Origin: an uncultured Collinsella sp.
Lineage (GTDB): Bacteria; Actinomycetota; Coriobacteriia; Coriobacteriales; Coriobacteriaceae
DNA length: 28,839 nucleotides
Direction: 5' to 3'
NCBI GenBank assembly: GCA_900556875.1
Contig: USQQ01000020.1
Coordinates: 1-28,839 of the forward strand
In this document: positions 23,024 through 28,839 of the stretch, piece after piece
Numbering within the stretch: position 1 is the first letter of the stretch
How the letters are laid out: each line of letters opens with the position of its first letter
Made by a program: the position numbers and the translations under genes
The notes under the pieces: generated by a model
Told to the model about the DNA's origin: nothing
The model's input: only the letters and a program-made list of their open reading frames with translations
Databases searched by the model: none

Positions 23024-23896
23024 ATGCGCGTCGACGAGGTTTTTAAGCAGGCAGCATCCCAGGGCACCGCACCCGTTTCGTTTGAGATGTTCCCGCCCAA
23101 GGGCGAGCTTACCCTCAACACGGCTCGCGAGGTGGCAGGCAATCTGTGCAAGCTTTCGCCGAGCTTTGTCTCGGTCACCTGCTCTGCCGGCGGCTCGGGC
23201 AACGGCGCCACCACCGCCCCCATCGCGCATATGATTACGAGCGAATTCAATACGCCCTCGGTGGCGCACCTTACCTGCGTGGGCCGCTCGCACGCCGATA
23301 TCGTCGCCAAGATCGACGAATACCGCTCCGCCGGCGTAGAAAACATCCTGGCCCTGCGCGGTGATCTGCCCACTGGCGCGACCGAGGATGACAAGCCCGC
23401 CTCGGACTACGCCTACGCCCGTGACCTCATCCCCGAGCTTGTCGACGCCGGCTTTTGTGTGGGCGCCGCGGCCTACCCCGAGGGCCACATTGCTTGCGAG
23501 GATCTCAACCTCTCGGTCAAGCACCTCAAGCAAAAACAGGACGCCGGCGCGAGCTTCTTTGTGACGCAGCTCTTCTTTGACAACGAGTGCTTCTACCGTT
23601 TTCGCGAGCTTGCCGACAAGGCGGGCATCACCGTGCCCATTACCGCGGGCATCATGCCGTTTATGGGCAAGTCGCAAATCAGCCGCATGGTCTTTATGTG
23701 CGGCGCGTCGCTGCCCTCCCCCGTCATCAAGATTCTCGCCAAGTACGAGAACGACCCCGAGAGCCTGCAGGCAGCCGGTGTAGATTATGCCGCCCGTCAG
23801 CTTTGCGACCTTAAGGAGCACGGTGCCGCCGGTCTGCACCTGTACACTATGAACCGTCCTGCAATCGCCGCAACCATTATGGAGCGCTTGGGGTAA
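23024..23896 (+). CDS. metF: 5,10-Methylenetetrahydrofolate reductase
   Basis: A 290-residue flavoenzyme reducing methylene-tetrahydrofolate to methyl-tetrahydrofolate, the methyl donor for the metH product. The length is typical of bacterial MetF. It shows FEMFPPKGE near the N-terminus (folate/catalytic Glu region), VTCSAGGSGN, ENILALRGDLP, SFFVTQLFFDNECFYRF and ITAGIMPFM. The ATG at 23024 follows AAAGGAG six bases upstream. A GTG start further upstream would put the promoter-like TAGAAT inside the gene and is rejected. Its stop overlaps the next start (TAATG). It is first in a three-gene methionine operon. Confidence 0.96.
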   Translation: MRVDEVFKQAASQGTAPVSFEMFPPKGELTLNTAREVAGNLCKLSPSFVSVTCSAGGSGNGATTAPIAHMITSEFNTPSVAHLTCVGRSHADIVAKIDEYRSAGVENILALRGDLPTGATEDDKPASDYAYARDLIPELVDAGFCVGAAAYPEGHIACEDLNLSVKHLKQKQDAGASFFVTQLFFDNECFYRFRELADKAGITVPITAGIMPFMGKSQISRMVFMCGASLPSPVIKILAKYENDPESLQAAGVDYAARQLCDLKEHGAAGLHLYTMNRPAIAATIMERLG

Positions 23897-24684
23897 TGGA
23901 AAAACCGCACATCGATACAACCGCTGTCGAAGTGCCGGCCGACCTTGCGTCGCCGGCGCTTTATCGTATCGATGATGCCCACCATCCCCGCGTCGATCGT
24001 GCCGAGATGCTGCGCTATCTGGGCTACGGCGGTCAGCAGATTGAGCCCGAGCTGTCGCAGCGTATTGAGCTTGTCGTTGAGCGTCTGGAACTGGACATTG
24101 AGCCCCGTGGCGTGCGCCGCGCATTTGCCATCGATGCCATGGGCGTGGACGAGCAGGGAGAGCCTTGCATTCGCTTGGTCGGCACCAACGTTGAGCTGCG
24201 CGGTCGCGACATCTATCGACATCTCAAAGACGCCCGCTTTGCCGCGCTCATGGCATGCACACTCGGCATGGACGCCGAGCGTCGTCTGCGCACCACGGGA
24301 GCCCAGCAGCCCCTGGAGGGAGCCGTGCTCGACGCCGCATGCTCTGCCTATGTAGAAGCCGCCGTCGAGCAGATGGACCAGCAGGTCAAGGCTGCGGCCG
24401 CCGCACACGGACTCGCCGGTAACTGGCGCTTCAGTCCCGGCTATGGCGACTGCCCGCTTACGGCCCAGCGCTCAATCGTGAATGCGCTCAACGCCACGCG
24501 GCTCATCGGGCTTACCGTCACGCCGACCAGCCTGCTCATGCCCACCAAGAGCGTGACCGCGGTGATTGGTCTGTTTGACGGCGAAGTCCACGACGCCCAG
24601 AGCCGCCCCACCTGCAATATCTGCCGCATGCGTGAGCACTGCCGCTTCCGCGCCGCCCACACCACCTGCTATTCCAGCCATTAG
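23896..24684 (+). CDS. Stand-alone methionine synthase activation (AdoMet-binding) domain protein
   Basis: A 262-residue protein equivalent to the C-terminal reactivation domain of full-length MetH, which uses AdoMet to remethylate oxidised cobalamin. The signature RFSPGYGDCPL is followed by the conserved Gln, and LTVTPTSLLMPTKSVTAVIGL is the AdoMet-site segment. A C-terminal cysteine set, CNICRMREHC, then a last Cys, may bind a metal or cluster and is typical of the separate form. The ATG overlaps the metF stop. The metH gene that lacks this domain follows nine bases after the stop, so the two products together replace one long MetH. Confidence 0.88.
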   Translation: MEKPHIDTTAVEVPADLASPALYRIDDAHHPRVDRAEMLRYLGYGGQQIEPELSQRIELVVERLELDIEPRGVRRAFAIDAMGVDEQGEPCIRLVGTNVELRGRDIYRHLKDARFAALMACTLGMDAERRLRTTGAQQPLEGAVLDAACSAYVEAAVEQMDQQVKAAAAAHGLAGNWRFSPGYGDCPLTAQRSIVNALNATRLIGLTVTPTSLLMPTKSVTAVIGLFDGEVHDAQSRPTCNICRMREHCRFRAAHTTCYSSH

Positions 24685-24693
24685 GAGCCATCG

Positions 24694-27243
24694 ATGTTTA
24701 CTCCGCTTATCACTCATGATCTGGACGGTGCCGCGCTGGCGGCACCCGTTGATGCCGCACGCCGTAATGGCGCTGCATACAAGACGCGCACGATCGACGA
24801 CCTTCGCATTAAGGACGATCGTCTGCGCGCCGCCATCAAGGGCACCGGGCACCTGCTGTTTGACGGCGGCATGGGCACCATGTTGCAGGCCGCTGGCATG
24901 AAGGCGGGCGCCCTGCCCGAGCTGCTCAACTTTGAGGAGCCCCAGGTCATTACCGACATTCAGCGACAGTACGTCGAGGCCGGCTGCGACGTGATCACCG
25001 CCAACACCTTTGGTGCCAACGCCCACAAGCTCGACGGTACCGCCACCGTGGCAGATGTCTTTGCCGCCGCTGTCGCCTGCGCCCGCGCGGCCGGCGCCCA
25101 CTACGTCGCCGGCGATATCGGCCCCATCGGCGCGCTGCTTCGCCCCTTGGGTACCCTCAGCTTCGACGAGGCCTATGACCTCTTTGCCGAGGAAGTGCGC
25201 GCCGGCGTCGCCGCGGGCGTGGATCTCTTTATTATCGAGACTATGACCGACCTGGCCGAGATCAAGGCGGCCGTCCTCGCCTGCCGCGAGAACTCCGACC
25301 TGCCCGTCTTTGCCACCATGACCTTTGAGGAAGACGGTCGCACCTTCCTGGGCACGAGTCCCGAGGTTGCCGCCATCACGCTCGATGCCATCGGCGCCGA
25401 CGTTTTGGGCATCAACTGCAGCCAGGGACCGGCCGAGCTCCGAGGACTCGCCGCTCGCATGCTCACCGTTACGGACAAGCCCGTTATGGTGCAGGCCAAC
25501 GCAGGACTGCCCCACGTGGACGACGACGGCAACACCGTCTTTGATATCCAGGCGCCCGAGTACGCCGTGGCCGTCGCCGGTATGATTGAGGACGGCGTAA
25601 GCGTCGTGGGCGGCTGCTGCGGCACCACGCCGGCGCACATGGCAGCGCTGCGCACGCTTATCGATAACCACACGCCCAGTCCGCGCCACCGCAAGCCCAG
25701 CATGTCGGTCACAAGCGCCCAGACCGTGGTGGACCTCCCCTGCGACGGCCACAAGATCGCCGTCATCGGCGAGCGCATCAACCCCACCGGCAAAAAGCGC
25801 CTGCAGCAGGCCCTGCGCGACGGCGATCTGGACTACGTGGTGAGTCAGGGCATCAGCCAGCAGGAGCAGGGCGCCGACATCCTGGACGTCAACGTGGGCC
25901 TGCCCGAGATCGACGAGGTCAAGATTATCCAACAGGCCACCGAGCAGCTCCAAGGCTCCACGCTGCTGCCGCTGCAGATCGACTCCACCGACCCCGCCGC
26001 CGTCGAGGCCGCCGTACGTCGCTACGCCGGCAAGCCCATCATCAACTCGGTCAACGGCAAGCAGCAGATCATGGACGAAATCTTCCCGCTGGTCGCCCAC
26101 TACGGCACCAACGTTGTCGGCCTTACGCTCGACGAAGGCGGCATCCCCGATACCGCCGAGGCCCGCTTTGCCATCGCCGAGCGCATCGTGGCCGAGGCCG
26201 CCCGCTACGGCATCGGCCCGGATCGCATCCTCATCGACTGCCTGGTCATGACCGCCTCGACCAACCAGCGCCAGGCCGAGCAGATTCTGCGCGCCATGTC
26301 CCTGTGCAAGGAGCGTCTGGGCGTCAAATGCGCGCTTGGCGTGTCGAATATCAGCTTTGGCCTGCCCGCTCGCCCGCTGCTGGGCTCGGTCTTTTTGGCC
26401 GCCGCCTTTGGCGCGGGCCTGGACGCCCCCATCATGAACCCGGGCTCCAAGCGCTTTATGGACACCGTCTACAGCTATCGCGTCTTGAGCGTTGAGGACG
26501 AGGGCTCGACCGGATACATCGAGCGCTACGCCGGCTGGACCGATCCGTATAAGATCGCCGCAAACCCGGCAGCGGCTCAGCCCGCATCGAGTGATGCCGC
26601 GCCTGCCGCCGGCGCCGGCGGCAACGACGACCCGATCCGTCGCATGGTCGTCTCGGGCCGCAAAGGCGAGATCGCTGCCGAGACCGAGCATCTGCTGGCA
26701 GACCACGACGCCATGGACCTTATCAACAACCACTTTATCCCCGCCCTCGACGAGGTGGGCGTCCTCTTTGACCAGGGCAAGTTCTTCTTGCCGCAACTCA
26801 TGGCCTCGGCCGAGGCCGCGCGCGTGGGCTTCGACACCATCAAGCGCCTGATGCCCGCCGGCGAGATTGCCGACAAGGGTAAGATCTGCGTGGCCACCGT
26901 CAAGGGCGACATCCACGATATCGGTAAGAACATCGTCAAGATGCTGCTCGACAACTACGGCTATACCGTCTTTGATCTGGGCCGCGACGTCGATCCGCAG
27001 GAAGTGCTCAAGACCGTCAAGGAGCGCGACATTAAGCTCGTCGGCCTCTCGGCGCTTATGACCACCACGGTCGTCGCCATGGAGGAGACCATCAAGCTGC
27101 TTCATGCCGAGGTGCCGGGCGTCAAGATCATCGTAGGCGGCGCCGTGCTCACCCCCGAATACGCCAAGCAGATCGGCGCGGACTACTACGCCAAGGATGC
27201 CGCCGAAAGCGCGCGCATCGCCGAAGAGGTCTTTGGGCAGTAA
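24694..27243 (+). CDS. metH: Cobalamin-dependent methionine synthase lacking the activation domain
   Basis: An 849-residue enzyme that transfers a methyl group from methyl-tetrahydrofolate to homocysteine through cobalamin. Domains in order: homocysteine-binding (LLFDGGMGTMLQAAGM; zinc cysteines in GINCSQGP and VGGCCGTTPAHM), pterin-binding (VIGERINPTGKKRL ... DILDVNVGLPEID), an Ala/Pro linker (QPASSDAAPAAGAGG), the cobalamin cap, and a cobalamin domain with the axial His motif DIHDIGKNIV. The sequence stops after that domain. About 50 residues precede the first domain, longer than usual. The ATG at 24694 is supported by AGGAG six bases upstream, overlapping the previous stop. The missing reactivation domain is the gene just upstream. 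Confidence 0.96.
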   Translation: MFTPLITHDLDGAALAAPVDAARRNGAAYKTRTIDDLRIKDDRLRAAIKGTGHLLFDGGMGTMLQAAGMKAGALPELLNFEEPQVITDIQRQYVEAGCDVITANTFGANAHKLDGTATVADVFAAAVACARAAGAHYVAGDIGPIGALLRPLGTLSFDEAYDLFAEEVRAGVAAGVDLFIIETMTDLAEIKAAVLACRENSDLPVFATMTFEEDGRTFLGTSPEVAAITLDAIGADVLGINCSQGPAELRGLAARMLTVTDKPVMVQANAGLPHVDDDGNTVFDIQAPEYAVAVAGMIEDGVSVVGGCCGTTPAHMAALRTLIDNHTPSPRHRKPSMSVTSAQTVVDLPCDGHKIAVIGERINPTGKKRLQQALRDGDLDYVVSQGISQQEQGADILDVNVGLPEIDEVKIIQQATEQLQGSTLLPLQIDSTDPAAVEAAVRRYAGKPIINSVNGKQQIMDEIFPLVAHYGTNVVGLTLDEGGIPDTAEARFAIAERIVAEAARYGIGPDRILIDCLVMTASTNQRQAEQILRAMSLCKERLGVKCALGVSNISFGLPARPLLGSVFLAAAFGAGLDAPIMNPGSKRFMDTVYSYRVLSVEDEGSTGYIERYAGWTDPYKIAANPAAAQPASSDAAPAAGAGGNDDPIRRMVVSGRKGEIAAETEHLLADHDAMDLINNHFIPALDEVGVLFDQGKFFLPQLMASAEAARVGFDTIKRLMPAGEIADKGKICVATVKGDIHDIGKNIVKMLLDNYGYTVFDLGRDVDPQEVLKTVKERDIKLVGLSALMTTTVVAMEETIKLLHAEVPGVKIIVGGAVLTPEYAKQIGADYYAKDAAESARIAEEVFGQ

Positions 27244-27270
27244 CACAACGGAAACAACCGAGCACCAAAA

Positions 27271-27304
27271 CGTGCTGCATGCGCCACTTGGCATGTGCGG
27301 CACG
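27271..27304 (+). terminator. Imperfect hairpin after metH
   Basis: CGTGCTGCATGCGCC (27271-27285) faces GGCATGTGCGGCACG (27290-27304) with 11 of 15 pairs. There is no T-tract. It may be a weak terminator of the met operon, but it overlaps the expected promoter of the next gene. Confidence 0.3.
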
Positions 27305-27305
27305 T

Positions 27306-27311
27306 TAGAAT
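27306..27311 (+). promoter_or_regulatory. Candidate -10 box of the UPF0210 gene
   Basis: TAGAAT (5 of 6), 40 bases ahead of the start codon; no clear -35 at 16-18 bases. Confidence 0.35.
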
Positions 27312-27351
27312 AGAAAAGACTATGCTCGTTTTGGCAGATAGGAGCGCAAGG

Positions 27352-28716
27352 ATGGCGATCACGCCCGCAGAAATCGCGGAAACCCGCGGCATGGTTGAGG
27401 AGCAGAACCTCGACATCAGGACCATCACCATGGGTGTTTCGCTCATGGGTTGCGGTGACGAGAACCTCGACCGCATGTGCACGAAGATCTACGACCACGT
27501 GACGCACACGGCTGAGCATCTGGTCGAGACCGCCGAGAACCTCGAGCGCGAGTACGGTATCCCCATCGTCAACAAGCGCGTTTCCGTCACCCCGGTGGCG
27601 CAGATCGCCGCGTGTTGCAAGGATGAGGACCTCACCCCCATCGCGCATGCCCTCGACCGCGCGGCCGAAACGCTCGGCATCGATTACCTGGGCGGCTTCT
27701 CCGCACTCGTCCAGAAGGGCATCGGCGACGCCGATCGCCGCGTTATACAGTCCATTCCGCAGGCGCTCGCCACCACGAGCCGCGTCTGCTCCAGCGTCAA
27801 CGTCGCCAGCCTGCGCGCCGGCATCAACATGGACGCCGTGCTGATGGCCGCCCAGACCATCATCGATGCCGCTAAACTCACGGCCGACCAGGATTCCGTC
27901 GGCGCTTCCAAGTTTGTCTGCTTTGCCAACATGGTCGAGGACTCCCCGTTTATGGCGGGCGCCGTCCACGGCGGTGGCGAGGCCGACGCCGTCATCAACG
28001 TAGGCGTCTCGGGTCCCGGCGTTATGGCCGCAGCCCTGGAGACGCTGCCCGATTCCGCATCGATGATGGAGGTCGCCGAAAAGATTAAGCAGACCGCCTT
28101 TAAGATCACCCGTGCCGGCGAGCTCATGAGCCGCGAGGCCGCCCATCGCCTGGGGGTCGAGAAGGGCATTGTCGACCTGTCGCTGGCTCCCACGCCCGCC
28201 ATCGGCGACTCCGTCGCGCGCATCCTCGAGATCATCGGCGTGGGCACCTGCGGTGGCCCGGGCACGACCTGCGCGCTCGCCATGCTCAACAATGCCGTCA
28301 AGAAGGGCGGCGTCATGGCCAGTTCCAGCGTGGGCGGTCTTTCCGGCGCCTTTATCCCCGTGTCCGAGGACGCCGGCATGATCGCCGCCGTCGAAGCCGG
28401 CGCGCTTTCGCTCGAGAAGCTCGAGGCCATGACCTGCGTGTGCTCCGTCGGCCTGGACATGATCGCCATCCCCGGCGACACCCCGGTCGAGACCATCGCC
28501 GGCATCATCGCCGACGAGATGGCCATCGGCGTCATCAACAACAAGACCACGGCCGTCCGCGTGATTCCCGCCATTGGCAAGGGCGTGGGCGACTGCGTCG
28601 AGTACGGCGGCCTGTTCGGCCGTGCGCCCATCATGCCGGTGAACCCCAACGCCGGCACCGTGCTTGCCCATCGCGGTGGACGCTTCCCGGCACCGCTGAA
28701 CTCGCTCAAGAACTAG
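27352..28716 (+). CDS. UPF0210 (PFL-family, DUF711) protein
   Basis: A 454-residue protein of the conserved UPF0210 family, of unsettled function and structurally related to pyruvate formate-lyase folds. Typical stretches are NLDIRTITMGVSLMGC near the start, GIDYLGGFSALVQKG, CFANMVEDSPFMAGAVHG, VIGVGTCGGPGTTCALAML-type loops, and GLFGRAPIMPVNP near the end. The length is normal for the family. The ATG at 27352 follows AGGAG with seven bases between. In many bacteria an ACT-domain protein gene is next to it; none is visible here. No glycyl-radical loop motif was recognised, so catalysis is not implied. Confidence 0.88.
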   Translation: MAITPAEIAETRGMVEEQNLDIRTITMGVSLMGCGDENLDRMCTKIYDHVTHTAEHLVETAENLEREYGIPIVNKRVSVTPVAQIAACCKDEDLTPIAHALDRAAETLGIDYLGGFSALVQKGIGDADRRVIQSIPQALATTSRVCSSVNVASLRAGINMDAVLMAAQTIIDAAKLTADQDSVGASKFVCFANMVEDSPFMAGAVHGGGEADAVINVGVSGPGVMAAALETLPDSASMMEVAEKIKQTAFKITRAGELMSREAAHRLGVEKGIVDLSLAPTPAIGDSVARILEIIGVGTCGGPGTTCALAMLNNAVKKGGVMASSSVGGLSGAFIPVSEDAGMIAAVEAGALSLEKLEAMTCVCSVGLDMIAIPGDTPVETIAGIIADEMAIGVINNKTTAVRVIPAIGKGVGDCVEYGGLFGRAPIMPVNPNAGTVLAHRGGRFPAPLNSLKN

Positions 28717-28786
28717 CTGAGGGGTGCTGGCGAGGAGCCCCGGGGAGGGCAAATATATAAGGTCGCCTGCTCGGACAGTCCTGACT

Positions 28787-28824
28787 CGCACGGAGAGCAC
28801 ATTAAGTGCTCTCCGGCTCGTGCG
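28787..28824 (+). terminator. Strong hairpin downstream of the UPF0210 gene
   Basis: GGAGAGCAC (28792-28800) pairs with GTGCTCTCC (28806-28814) around ATTAA. Outer CGCAC (28787-28791) can also pair with GTGCG (28820-28824) across a 5-base bulge. There is no T-tract on the plus strand, so this may be a structured leader or repeat and not a simple terminator. The rest of 28717-28839 shows no gene before the window ends. Confidence 0.5.
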
Positions 28825-28839
28825 GAACTCGCGATCGAC

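Noticed and set aside
24472..28800. A 1,442-codon open frame on the minus strand opposite metH and the UPF0210 gene
   Set aside because: It is antisense to genes with clear domains. Its Gly/Asp/Ala/His-rich low-complexity translation is typical of a high-GC shadow frame, and it has no recognisable domain.

Overview
This window looks like a chromosomal segment of a Collinsella-type anaerobe (Coriobacteriia, Actinomycetota). The basis is moderate to high GC in the housekeeping genes, strong AGGAGG-type ribosome binding sites, a type III glutamine synthetase, a MurT-GatD polypeptide, a methionine synthase with its reactivation domain on a separate gene, and tandem iron-dependent alcohol/glycerol dehydrogenases. 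The genus is an inference from gene content, not a database match.

Positions 1-5090 form an accessory island. It begins with the 3' part of a SAM-dependent methyltransferase that runs off the left edge. Next comes a minus-strand run of a RelB/DinJ-like antitoxin gene, a KAP-family P-loop NTPase and a DUF262/DUF1524 (GmrSD-like) protein. The NTPase/DUF262 pair lies between two direct copies of an approximately 90-98 bp repeat built on a 10-bp motif. One copy supplies the last 23 codons of the antitoxin gene. This is the best candidate for an undescribed, probably defensive, system.

Positions 5125-13994 hold guaA, a divergent ansA, and a small XRE regulator facing an unknown 129-residue protein across a perfect 24-bp palindrome. 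A minus-strand cluster follows: a DUF1648-type membrane protein, ychF, a poly-ferredoxin-like 4Fe-4S protein and two glycerol dehydrogenase paralogues. An iron-dependent alcohol dehydrogenase lies upstream at 14073-15296. Strong terminator hairpins separate the three dehydrogenase genes but leave almost no room for new promoters, which suggests attenuated polycistronic expression.

Positions 15797-20139 hold a plus-strand operon of two helical-repeat-like proteins of unknown function and a single-chain MurT-GatD fusion (lipid II isoglutaminyl synthase). It ends in a strong terminator. tRNA-Glu(UUC) follows with its own terminator, then a tRNA-like remnant on the opposite strand, then the terminator of glnA.

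Positions 20510-28839 hold type III glutamine synthetase (minus), a 426-base divergent regulatory region with a large three-tier hairpin, and the metF / MetH-reactivation / metH operon (plus). Those three genes cover methylene-tetrahydrofolate reduction, cobalamin-dependent methyl transfer to homocysteine, and repair of oxidised cobalamin. A UPF0210 (PFL-family) protein and a strong hairpin close the window. No rRNA, CRISPR array or transposase gene was seen.
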